Part shown: in pieces, positions 1-6,665 of the stretch
Layout of the letters: every line of letters starts with the position of its first letter
Numbering within the stretch: the first letter of the stretch is position 1
Assembly (NCBI GenBank): GCA_038230975.1
Contig: JBBRMF010000044.1
Span: forward strand, 1-26,801
DNA from: JANXVV01 sp038230975
GTDB taxonomy: Bacteria; Planctomycetota; Phycisphaerae; Tepidisphaerales; Tepidisphaeraceae
Direction of reading: 5' to 3'
DNA length: 26,801 nt
Translations under genes and position numbers: made by a program
The notes under the pieces: model-generated
Database searches by the model: none
Seen by the model: the letters and a program-made list of their open reading frames with translations, nothing else
Told to the model about the DNA's origin: nothing

Positions 1-660
1 GCCGGGGGCGTTGAAGCCCCAGTCGGCGACTAGCTTCAGGCCGATGAGCAGCACGAGCAGATACGCGGCCGTCTCGAAGCGGGGGAAGCGGTCGAGCAGC
101 TTGATGAACATCGATGCTGCGACCCGCATAAGGACCACACCGATCATTCCGCCGGTGACAATGACCCAGAGTTTCGGATGCGTACCCCGATGGACAGGCG
201 TTTGATGATCGGACACGAGCGCGACGGCGGCGAGAATCGAATCAACCGCAAAGGCAATGTCCGTAAACTCTATCGCAACGACCGTGTGCCAAAACTTCGC
301 CGAAGGGCCGGGGGGGGTCATATCCATCTGGCGGTGTGGATCCTCGTCGGCACCCTGCTTTGATTTCATCACGTTCGGCGTCGTCAGCAGATGCCTGCCT
401 GCTAGATAGACAAGATAGATTCCCCCCATTAATTTCACGAAATGAGACCGCAGCATCAGCCCGGCCAGGAATATTGCGAGAATGCGAAAGACCAATGCGC
501 CGACAAGACCGTAGCTCAGTGCTTTAGCACGCTGTTCGACGGGCAATCGCCGCGCAAGTAACCCGAGAACCAAAGCGTTGTCGATGGAGAGCACGCCTTC
601 CAGAACGATCAACACAAGGATGATAAACAGGTCGTGAGGTTCGAAGGTTTGGGAAAACAA
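1..660 (-). CDS. TerC/YkoY-family integral membrane protein, 3' end outside window
   Basis: About 220 codons are visible before the window edge. The reading frame contains the TerC signatures EGVLSIDNALVLG near the N-terminus and IEFTDIAFAVDSILAAVALV in the middle, separated by hydrophobic helices and a charged loop (KQGADEDPHRQMD). The acidic residues in these two helices are the conserved metal-handling positions of the family, whose members are inner-membrane proteins implicated in tellurium resistance and in Mn/Ca export. The start is uncertain. No ATG or GTG occurs in frame after the stop at about 736-738. A TTG at 658-660 is the only standard candidate, although an ATT inside the upp 3' end (preceded by GGGGA) would give a more typical N-terminus (I-W-N-V-D-S-P-L-F). 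The gene lies 8 bp downstream of upp on the same strand and is probably cotranscribed with it. Confidence 0.88.
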   Translation of the reverse strand, partial: MFSQTFEPHDLFIILVLIVLEGVLSIDNALVLGLLARRLPVEQRAKALSYGLVGALVFRILAIFLAGLMLRSHFVKLMGGIYLVYLAGRHLLTTPNVMKSKQGADEDPHRQMDMTPPGPSAKFWHTVVAIEFTDIAFAVDSILAAVALVSDHQTPVHRGTHPKLWVIVTGGMIGVVLMRVAASMFIKLLDRFPRFETAAYLLVLLIGLKLVADWGFNAPG

Positions 661-668
661 AGGGCTGT

Positions 669-1307
669 CTACGTTCCAAATAACCGGTCCCCGGCATCCC
701 CGAGCCCGGGAACGATAAATTTTCTGGCGTTCAATTCACGATCGATCGCTGCACAATAGATCGGCACTTCCGGATGAGACCGATGAACAGCCGCGATTCC
801 TTCCGGAGCCGCGACCAGGCAGACGAACTTCATTTTCGTAACGCCAGCCTGTTTGAGAAACGATATCGCCGCCGATCCGCTGCCGCCCGTGGCAAGCATC
901 GGGTCGATCAAAAGCACTTCTGTTTCGGCGATATCCGGCGGCAGCTTGTGATAGTAGGACACCGGTTCCGCCGTCTTCTCGTCGCGGTACACTCCAAGAT
1001 GCCCCAACCGCGCATCCGGCAACACTTTCAGCATGCCGTCGGCCATGCCCAATCCGGCTCGCAGAATCGGCACCAGTGTCACCTTGCGCGCCAACTCCTG
1101 CCCGGTCATTTCTTCCAACGGCGTCATCACCTTCCGCGGTTTTGTCGGCCAATCGCGCGTGACTTCATACACCATCAAACCGGCAATCTCATCCAACAGC
1201 GCACGGAACTCGCGATGATCGGTCATCACGTCGCGCAACTCAGTCAACTTCGTCTGAATGACCGGGTGCGAAATCAGGATGACATTCAAAGAAAGCATGA
1301 TTCCCAA
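669..1307 (-). CDS. upp: Uracil phosphoribosyltransferase
   Basis: The product converts uracil and PRPP to UMP (pyrimidine salvage, cytoplasmic). It shows the family landmarks in order: VPILRAGLGMADG, the YRDEKTAEPVSYY segment, the PRPP-binding loop LLIDPMLATGGSGSAAI, LVAAPEGI, and the uracil-binding C-terminus VPGLGDAGDRLFGT. Length (about 210 aa) matches the family. The frame can start at TTG 1307 or at ATG 1298. I favour ATG 1298 (MLSLNVILISHP), because a GAGG overlapping the leuD stop codon sits upstream, suggesting translational coupling. The gene begins within 20 bp of the end of leuD and is followed closely by the TerC gene, so the three probably form one minus-strand operon. Confidence 0.95.
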   Translation of the reverse strand: MGIMLSLNVILISHPVIQTKLTELRDVMTDHREFRALLDEIAGLMVYEVTRDWPTKPRKVMTPLEEMTGQELARKVTLVPILRAGLGMADGMLKVLPDARLGHLGVYRDEKTAEPVSYYHKLPPDIAETEVLLIDPMLATGGSGSAAISFLKQAGVTKMKFVCLVAAPEGIAAVHRSHPEVPIYCAAIDRELNARKFIVPGLGDAGDRLFGT

Positions 1308-1313
1308 CCATCC

Positions 1314-1874
1314 TCATTTCAGCATGCCCGCATTGCGCGCGTACTGAAAAATCCCGCCCGCTTCAATGATAGGCAACACGTCACCCAACGGCCGCAGCTC
1401 ATGCCGTTTGCCGGTCGTTTTGTTCAGCAGGTACCCATCATCCAGATGCACTTCAAGTTGATCGTCCGTGCGAATCTGATCGGCCAGCCGTTCCTTGCAT
1501 TCCAACGGCACCACATACCCACCGTTAACGCTGTTGCGGAAAAAGATCCGCGCGTAGAACTCCGCGATCACGCACTTAATGCCCGCTTCCGCCAGCGCCA
1601 GCGGCGCATGCTCACGGCTGGAACCGCAGCCAAAATTCTTTCCGCCGATGATGATCTGGTAATCGCTCTTATATTCGTTGTCGCGGACAAACTTGATGTT
1701 GCCGTTCGGAAGCCCGCACTGTTTCGGCGGCACACCGCTGTTGGCGTACATGCCGAAGAACTTTCGCTCTTCGGGGATCGCCGGATTGAACGACAAATAT
1801 TCCGCGGGAATGATCTGGTCGGTATCGATGTTGTCGCCCAGAACAAAAGCCTTGCCGGTGATTACGGATTCCAT
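1314..1874 (-). CDS. leuD: 3-isopropylmalate dehydratase small subunit
   Basis: This is the small (swivelling-domain) subunit of isopropylmalate isomerase, which interconverts 2- and 3-isopropylmalate in leucine synthesis together with LeuC. Motifs visible are DNIDTDQIIPAEYL near the N-terminus, the NFGCGSSREHAPLAL loop, and EFYARIFFRNSVNGG. At 186 aa it is nearer the short LeuD type than the longer enterobacterial form. An AAAGGA lies about 8 bases before the ATG. LeuC is not in the window, so the large subunit must be encoded elsewhere. Homoaconitase small subunits look similar, and the assignment to leucine synthesis rests on family frequency rather than on a diagnostic residue. Confidence 0.9.
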   Translation of the reverse strand: MESVITGKAFVLGDNIDTDQIIPAEYLSFNPAIPEERKFFGMYANSGVPPKQCGLPNGNIKFVRDNEYKSDYQIIIGGKNFGCGSSREHAPLALAEAGIKCVIAEFYARIFFRNSVNGGYVVPLECKERLADQIRTDDQLEVHLDDGYLLNKTTGKRHELRPLGDVLPIIEAGGIFQYARNAGMLK

Positions 1875-2340
1875 GAAAAACGTCCTTTGTGAAGCCAGAT
1901 CATGCGGAATCGCATAATAGACAAACGGAATACGATGTACAGTGGCGATTAAATCAGTTGGCGGGCAAAACTCTTATTTTGCCAGATCGCTTGCAAACAG
2001 TGTCTCCCGGGATGCCCCCGAAACACGCCTCGCACGGAAGCTGGCTCAATCATTGAATTCAAAAAAACACGCCAGCGTCCACAAAGCCAAGGTGATGAGT
2101 CCTCCGCTTCACGAGCGCTGGCGTGCGGTCTTAAATCTCTCTCGTTTCCAAAAGAGCTCGATCACGTCGGCGACGTTTTGGAAATGGTCATCAACCCCTT
2201 TCCTTTGCGCCGAAATGTCTGAACGCATTCTGCCAAGTTGAAGGCCGGACTCAAGAGAAATCTCGGAAATAAAAAGTCTTTTTTCAACCGGGCAATGCAA
2301 TCGCTTTCGTGTCGCGTACCTTCGAGTATAGTTCTGCAAC
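1875..2340. other. Divergent intergenic region between leuD and the sugar cluster
   Basis: No convincing gene lies in these 466 bases; the short frames here have no recognisable protein content. The interval must hold the promoters of leuD (leftward) and of the HUMPS gene (rightward). A perfect 10-bp inverted repeat, CACGCCAGCG at 2068-2077 and CGCTGGCGTG at 2116-2125, is separated by 38 bases and could form a hairpin or be a paired protein-binding site. A TATAGT hexamer at 2327-2332 is placed so that transcription would begin at or next to the ATG of the HUMPS gene. Confidence 0.5.
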
Positions 2341-3048
2341 ATGCGACCCATCGTGCAAATATCGCTGGACCTGACGAATCTTGAAGAAGCCCTGCAAACC
2401 GCCGAGTTGGCCCTGCGGGCCGGCGTCGATTGGCTCGAAGCCGGAACGCCATTCATTCTGGCCGAGGGTTTGCACGGCGTTAAAGCCCTCCGAAAGCATT
2501 TCCCCCAAGTGCCGATCGTCGCGGATCTGAAGACCATGGACGGCGGTTACCTCGAAGCCGAAATGATGGCCAAAGCCGGTGCCACCCACGTCGTCGTCAT
2601 GGCGCGCGCCCACATCGAAACGATCAAAGTCGTCGTAAAAGCCGGTCAGGATCATGGCGTCAAAGTCATGGGTGACAACCTCGGTTGCCCGGACATGATC
2701 GACGGCGCGAAATTGCTCGAAGACCTCGGCTGCGATTTCGTGATCCACCACATCGGTTACGACGAACGACGCGGCATTGCCGCCCGCGGTCTTCGCCAAC
2801 CCAGCCCGCTCGATCAACTGCGCCACGTCGTCAACGCCGTGAAAGTTCCGGTGCAAGCGGTGGGGGGCCTTACGATCGAACAAGCCATCCGCACCCCGGA
2901 ATATGGAGCCCCGCTGGTCGTCCTCGGCGCCCCTCTGACGATCGATGCCGATGCGTTCAAAACCGCCAGCGGTGATCTCGAAGGTTCCCTGCGACTGATC
3001 TGCGAAAAAGTACACGCCTACGGTAACGTTCTCGTCAACGGCAAGTAA
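2341..3048 (+). CDS. HUMPS-family TIM-barrel enzyme (3-hexulose-6-phosphate synthase / 3-keto-gulonate-6-phosphate decarboxylase type)
   Basis: This 235-aa protein belongs to the orotidine-monophosphate-decarboxylase superfamily. The HUMPS signature ADLKTMDGGYLEAEMMAKAGA holds the D-x-K-x-x-D metal/substrate residues, HHIGYDER follows, and VQAVGGLT near the C-terminus binds the phosphate. The family members either condense formaldehyde with ribulose 5-phosphate or decarboxylate 3-keto-L-gulonate 6-phosphate. The motif spacing is closer to hexulose-phosphate synthases. However, no phosphohexuloisomerase gene is nearby, and the neighbours are sugar dehydrogenases and an isomerase/epimerase, so the substrate is open. 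The ATG has no Shine-Dalgarno sequence; a TATAGT 8 bases upstream suggests a leaderless message. The Zn-ADH gene follows after 28 bp. Confidence 0.85.
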   Translation: MRPIVQISLDLTNLEEALQTAELALRAGVDWLEAGTPFILAEGLHGVKALRKHFPQVPIVADLKTMDGGYLEAEMMAKAGATHVVVMARAHIETIKVVVKAGQDHGVKVMGDNLGCPDMIDGAKLLEDLGCDFVIHHIGYDERRGIAARGLRQPSPLDQLRHVVNAVKVPVQAVGGLTIEQAIRTPEYGAPLVVLGAPLTIDADAFKTASGDLEGSLRLICEKVHAYGNVLVNGK

Positions 3049-3076
3049 TCTTGCTTTCGCCACCCTGGAGATCACT

Positions 3077-4099
3077 ATGGCACAACAAGCCGTCGTCAAC
3101 TTCGCCCCCGAAAAACATTCCGTCGAACTCCGCGACATCCCCATGCCAAAGATCGGCCCGGAAGATGTTCTCTTAGAAGTCGGTGCCGTCGGCGTTTGCG
3201 GAAGTGATCTGCATCAGTGGACCTCGGATCACAGTTGGCCGGTGAATTATCCCGTCGTCCTGGGTCACGAATTCGCAGGCGTCGTGCGCGAAACCGGCGA
3301 GCGCGTCACCGGTTGGAAAGAGGGCGATCGCGGCGTCAGCGAAACCGCCGCCGTCATCGATCCCAACAACCCGATGAGTCGCCAAGGCCTCTACAATCTT
3401 GACCCCACGCGTAAAGGTTTCGGTTACGGCGTAGACGGCGCGATGACCCGGTTCGTCCGCGTGCCAAGTCGCTGCCTGCATCGGCTTCCCGACAGCCTGC
3501 CGTTTGAAACCGCCTGCCTCACCGAGCCGTGTTGCGTGGCCTACAACTCCGTCGTCAACGGCGGCAACATTAAACCCGGTGATCGCGTCGTCGTTTTCGG
3601 CCCCGGCCCGATCGGTTTGCTCTGCGCCGCCGTCGCCCGCCTGCAAGGGGCCGAAGTCGCCGTCGTTGGCCTCGAGCGCGATCGCGTTCGGCTCGACGTC
3701 GCCAAACAGTATGGCTGCACTCCCATCGTCGAAGGCTTAGCCGATTGGGCTTTGGCTGGCGACGGCCTCGGTGTCGACGGCGCGATCGATGCTGCCGGGG
3801 TATCCGCGACGCTCAAAAGCGCGATCCAAGTCGTTCGTCCGAATGGCTGGATCAGCAAAGTCGGATGGGGCCCACAACCCTTGAATTTCTCGCTCGATCC
3901 TCTCGTTCAAAAGAACATCACGCTGCGCGGCTCTTTCAGCCACAACTGGCCCATCTGGGAACGCGTGATTCGATTACTCTCCACCGGGGCGCTCAATGTG
4001 AAACCCATCGTCGGTGGCGTCTGGCCCATCAGCCAATGGCATGATGCGTTTGAAAAAATGCACGGTGGGAGCATTGTCAAAGCGATCCTGAAACCATGA
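3077..4099 (+). CDS. Zinc-type medium-chain alcohol/polyol dehydrogenase without the structural-zinc site
   Basis: The product is an NAD(P)-dependent MDR dehydrogenase of the sorbitol/threonine dehydrogenase type, 340 aa. Catalytic-zinc residues are visible in GVCGSDLH (Cys about 38), GHEFAG (His-Glu about 63-64) and LTEPCCVAYN. The Rossmann glycine motif is FGPGPIGLL. The lobe that usually carries four cysteines (C-x-x-C-x-x-C-x7-C before YNLC) reads instead VIDPNNPMSRQGLYNLDP, so all four structural-zinc ligands are gone although the surrounding GLYNL is kept. A GGAG lies 7 bases before the ATG. It probably oxidises a secondary hydroxyl of a sugar, polyol or aldonate. It is cotranscribed with the HUMPS gene and is followed by a composite palindrome, so the transcript may end or be processed there. 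Confidence 0.9.
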   Translation: MAQQAVVNFAPEKHSVELRDIPMPKIGPEDVLLEVGAVGVCGSDLHQWTSDHSWPVNYPVVLGHEFAGVVRETGERVTGWKEGDRGVSETAAVIDPNNPMSRQGLYNLDPTRKGFGYGVDGAMTRFVRVPSRCLHRLPDSLPFETACLTEPCCVAYNSVVNGGNIKPGDRVVVFGPGPIGLLCAAVARLQGAEVAVVGLERDRVRLDVAKQYGCTPIVEGLADWALAGDGLGVDGAIDAAGVSATLKSAIQVVRPNGWISKVGWGPQPLNFSLDPLVQKNITLRGSFSHNWPIWERVIRLLSTGALNVKPIVGGVWPISQWHDAFEKMHGGSIVKAILKP

Positions 4100-4105
4100 C
4101 CCATA

Positions 4106-4174
4106 TAGCCCGGGGTTTACCCCGGTTCTTCGCTTCATAGACGAAAGCCAAGAACCGGCGTAAACGCCGGGCTA
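4106..4174. repeat. Composite palindrome, TAGC...GCTA type (copy 1)
   Basis: Two 25-base arms, 4106-4130 and 4150-4174, are inverted copies of each other with two differences and a 19-base centre. Each arm is also a hairpin by itself: CCGGGGTTTACCCCGG in the left arm and CCGGCGTAAACGCCGG in the right arm. The two differences change one base pair of the inner stem on both sides, so each inner hairpin stays perfectly paired. It starts 6 bases after the ADH stop codon. It could act as a terminator or RNA-processing site, or be a REP-like mobile repeat. Confidence 0.85.
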
Positions 4175-4192
4175 AATATCCTTAAAGGAACC

Positions 4193-4972
4193 ATGCGACT
4201 CAAAGACAAAAACATCCTCATCACCGGCAGCGCCACCGGCATCGGTGAAGCCATGGCTCGCCGATTCGTTGCCGAAGGCGCTCGCGTCGTCATTCACGGA
4301 CTCGACCCATCGGCCGGTGAAGCCGTCACCAAAAGCCTTGGGGATAAAGCATCGCTCCATATTTGTGATTTGGAGAAACCGCAATCCGCGACCGAAATCG
4401 TCGCCTTTGCCATCCAGCAATTTAATGGCCGTCTTGATGGCCTCGTGAACAACGCCGCGTATATCCCGCGATCCAACCTTTTCACCACGGACGCAGAACT
4501 TTTTGACCGCACAATGGCCATCAACGTTCGCGCACCGCTGTTGTTGATACAAGCCGCATTCCCTCATTTAAAGAAGTCGCAGGGCGCAGTGCTCAACATT
4601 GGATCAGTCAATGTCTACACCGGTGAGTCTAATCTCCTGCCCTACAGCATTTCCAAAGGCGCGCTGATGACTCTCACGCGAAACTTAGCCGATGCCCATG
4701 CCGTCGATCGCGTGCGCTTCAATCAGATCAATCCCGGCTGGGTTCTGTCGAACAATGAAGACAAAATGCAGCAGTCATTGGGAAAACCGGCCGGCTGGCA
4801 CCAGCACCTGCCGAAATCGCAAGCCCCTTCCGGCCGGATTCTACGCCCCGACGAACTCGCCGCCGCCGCAGTATATTGGATGAGCGACGAAAGCGCGATC
4901 GTCTCGGGAACCGTGATGGAAATCGAGCAGTTTCCCATCATCGGCCGCAACCGAATGAAAGAAATTCAATAG
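4193..4972 (+). CDS. Short-chain dehydrogenase/reductase
   Basis: This is a classical SDR of 259 aa. The cofactor loop TGSATGIG is at residues 11-18, NNAA follows the fourth beta strand, and the catalytic Ser and Tyr-x-x-x-Lys are visible in NIGSVNVYTG and YSISK. It presumably oxidises a sugar, sugar acid or polyol using NAD(P). An AAAGGA precedes the ATG. It lies in the sugar cluster between the Zn-ADH (94 bp upstream, across a composite palindrome) and the isomerase/epimerase (148 bp downstream, across an ACACAGAT-type repeat). The C-terminal segment (FPIIGRNRMKEIQ) is typical of glucose/gluconate-like SDRs but does not fix the substrate. Confidence 0.9.
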   Translation: MRLKDKNILITGSATGIGEAMARRFVAEGARVVIHGLDPSAGEAVTKSLGDKASLHICDLEKPQSATEIVAFAIQQFNGRLDGLVNNAAYIPRSNLFTTDAELFDRTMAINVRAPLLLIQAAFPHLKKSQGAVLNIGSVNVYTGESNLLPYSISKGALMTLTRNLADAHAVDRVRFNQINPGWVLSNNEDKMQQSLGKPAGWHQHLPKSQAPSGRILRPDELAAAAVYWMSDESAIVSGTVMEIEQFPIIGRNRMKEIQ

Positions 4973-4974
4973 GG

Positions 4975-5098
4975 AACCACAGATGAACACAGATTGACAC
5001 AGATGAAAACAAAAGAGAAAGACGTATTGTGATTGTGAAAACTCAACTCCAATCATTCTTGCATTTATCCGTGTTCATCTGTGTCCATCTGTGGCTAA
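4975..5098. repeat. Composite palindrome built of ACACAGAT repeats
   Basis: The left arm 4975-5007 and right arm 5065-5098 are inverted copies. Both contain CCACAGATG, ACACAGAT and ACAC(A/G)GAT units at about 10-base period, differing at a few positions. The centre (5008-5064) is AT-rich and unrelated. The element fills the whole gap between the SDR stop codon and the GGAG of the next gene. Repeats of this CACAGATGAACACAGATG kind are known to me as widespread in environmental bacterial genomes; copy number here cannot be judged from one window. Confidence 0.8.
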
Positions 5099-5120
5099 AA
5101 ATTCTTAGTCTGGAGTAACA

Positions 5121-6008
5121 GTGCAACCCAAGCTAGCCGCCTTTCCCAAAGCGTTCATGGATCCGCTCTGCGTGACGGGCGAAATGAGCCTCCGTCAGTG
5201 GATCGATTTGGCCGCGACATTAAATGTCGATGGCCTGGAGTTCTACATGGATTTCATCGATCTGCGCGACCCCGTCAAATGGCCGGTCATCCGACGGGCC
5301 GTCGAAGAAAAAAACCTTTCGATTCCAATGATGTGCTGCTCGCCCGATTTCACGCATCCTGATCCTGCCTTCCGCCAGAAGCAGGTCATGCAGGAGCGGG
5401 CGTGGATCGACATGACCGCCGCCCTCGGTGGAAAATATTGCCGCGTGTTGAGTGGGCAGCGTCGGCCCGAAGTCAGTCGCGCCGAAGGAATCAATTACGC
5501 TGTCGAGTGTATCGAAGCCTGCATTCCTCACGCCGCCTCACACGGCATTACTTTGATCATCGAGAATCACTATAAGGACAACTATTGGCAGTTCCCCGAA
5601 TTCGCCCAGAAAGCCGATGTCTTCTGCGAATTGGTCGATCGAATCCAATCGCCGCATTTCGGCGTGAACTACGACCCGAGCAACACGATCTTGGCCGGTG
5701 AAGATCCGCTGGAATTACTCGAACGCGTCAAGCACCGCGTCGTTACCATGCACGCAAGTGATCGATATCTCATTAAAGGCACGATTGACGATCTGCGAAA
5801 AGAAGAAGACAGTGTCGGCTACGCCAAACGACTTCGTCACGGTGTCATCGGTAAGGGCCTCAATGACTATGACAAAATCTTCTCCACCCTCGCCGCCGTC
5901 GGTTTCAACGGTTGGATCAGCATTGAAGACGGTGTGAATGGGATGGATGAACTGCACGAAAGCGTGGCTTTTTTGCGGAAGAAGATCGCACAGCACTGGC
6001 CGGTTTGA
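5121..6008 (+). CDS. Sugar (phosphate) isomerase/epimerase, AP-endonuclease-2-type TIM barrel
   Basis: The 295-aa product has the divalent-metal residues of the xylose-isomerase-like TIM-barrel family at the ends of successive strands: LIIENHY (Glu), GVNYDPSN (Asp), VVTMHASD (His) and WISIEDG (Glu). Known members include tagatose and xylulose-5-phosphate epimerases, inosose isomerases and 3-keto-sugar lyases. Translation starts at GTG 5121, supported by GGAG 8 bases upstream; there is no earlier ATG in frame. Together with the upstream HUMPS enzyme it recalls the UlaD/UlaE pairing of ascorbate and ketogulonate catabolism, but no kinase is linked. Its stop codon abuts the inverted repeat that brackets the GxxExxY gene. 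Confidence 0.85.
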   Translation: MQPKLAAFPKAFMDPLCVTGEMSLRQWIDLAATLNVDGLEFYMDFIDLRDPVKWPVIRRAVEEKNLSIPMMCCSPDFTHPDPAFRQKQVMQERAWIDMTAALGGKYCRVLSGQRRPEVSRAEGINYAVECIEACIPHAASHGITLIIENHYKDNYWQFPEFAQKADVFCELVDRIQSPHFGVNYDPSNTILAGEDPLELLERVKHRVVTMHASDRYLIKGTIDDLRKEEDSVGYAKRLRHGVIGKGLNDYDKIFSTLAAVGFNGWISIEDGVNGMDELHESVAFLRKKIAQHWPV

Positions 6009-6147
6009 TTGCGCAAAGGTCACAAAGACACAGAGATCACAAAGTTAATTCAAATGCCGTCGAACGGAACGGAATGGAAATCATGCTCGACGCCAAATCA
6101 CAACAAAAATAAACTCTCCGCTTTCTTTGTGAACTCTGCGCAATAAA
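6008..6147. repeat. GCGCAAAGGTCACAAAG-type composite palindrome, left flank of the GxxExxY unit
   Basis: The rightward arm beginning ATTGCGCAAAGGTCACAAAG (6008-6027, continuing to about 6044) is followed after about 75 unrelated bases by a leftward arm (CTTTGTGAACTCTGCGCAAT, ending about 6143). A third, leftward copy lies beyond the GxxExxY gene. The arms have the same short-period A/C-rich make-up as the ACACAGAT element upstream. Confidence 0.75.
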
Positions 6148-6169
6148 ACTCATCCCGGAAAGAACGGCC

Positions 6170-6607
6170 ATGCCCTATGAAGAAGAAATCCCGCCGTACG
6201 GCAATTACGCCGACATTCCGGAAAAACTCAATGAACTGTCTCGCCATATCATTGGAGCCGCGATAGAGGTCCACCGCGCGATCGGCCCGGGAATGCCCGA
6301 AGAAGCCTACGTAAATGCCCTTGCCATCGAACTCAGTCTGCGCAGCATCGGCTTCGAGCGGGAAAAGCCGGTCGATATCGTGTACAAAGGGATCGTGGTT
6401 GCAAAAGGTCGAATCGATTTACTCGTCGAAGGACTGCTCGTCGTCGAAGCAAAGTGCGTTGACGCGATCGGTCCCGTCCACCGCCTGCAAACCCTCAAAT
6501 ACATGCGTATCCTGAAACAACCTCTCGGCCTCCTGATCAACTTCAACGTCCCCATGCTCAAACTCGGAATCAAGCGAATCATAGACTCCGACCGCAATCA
6601 AATTTAA
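6170..6607 (+). CDS. GxxExxY protein (PD-(D/E)XK nuclease-like)
   Basis: The 145-aa protein carries the defining G-x-x-E-x-x-Y motif (G41, E44, Y47) and a PD-(D/E)XK-like core: D83 in GRIDLLVEG and E93-A-K95 in VVEAK. Family members are small, often multi-copy in one genome, and of unknown function; the nuclease fold is a family-level prediction. The gene is on the same strand as, but unrelated to, the sugar genes on both sides. It is bracketed by inverted repeats at 6008-6044 and 6611-6647, which suggests it came in as part of a mobile repeat unit. The start is ATG 6170, preceded by a weak GGAAAG. Confidence 0.9.
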   Translation: MPYEEEIPPYGNYADIPEKLNELSRHIIGAAIEVHRAIGPGMPEEAYVNALAIELSLRSIGFEREKPVDIVYKGIVVAKGRIDLLVEGLLVVEAKCVDAIGPVHRLQTLKYMRILKQPLGLLINFNVPMLKLGIKRIIDSDRNQI

Positions 6608-6610
6608 ACT

Positions 6611-6647
6611 CTTTGCGCTCTTTGTCTCTTTGAGACCTTTGCGCAAT
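6611..6647. repeat. Right inverted repeat of the GxxExxY unit
   Basis: This segment ends GACCTTTGCGCAAT (6634-6647), the exact reverse complement of the first 14 bases of the left repeat at 6008. Read on the minus strand it continues with TCAAAGAGACAAAGAG, close to the left copy CACAAAGACACAGAG. It starts 3 bases after the GxxExxY stop codon. Confidence 0.8.
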
Positions 6648-6665
6648 TAACCGTAGGAACCCCTC

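Noticed and set aside
774..1892. A 372-codon open frame on the plus strand
   Set aside because: It is antisense to upp and leuD, both of which have unmistakable family motifs; its own translation is rich in H, R and Q with no domain.
2284..3144. A 286-codon open frame on the minus strand
   Set aside because: It is the shadow of the HUMPS gene in GC-biased codons; no motif was seen.
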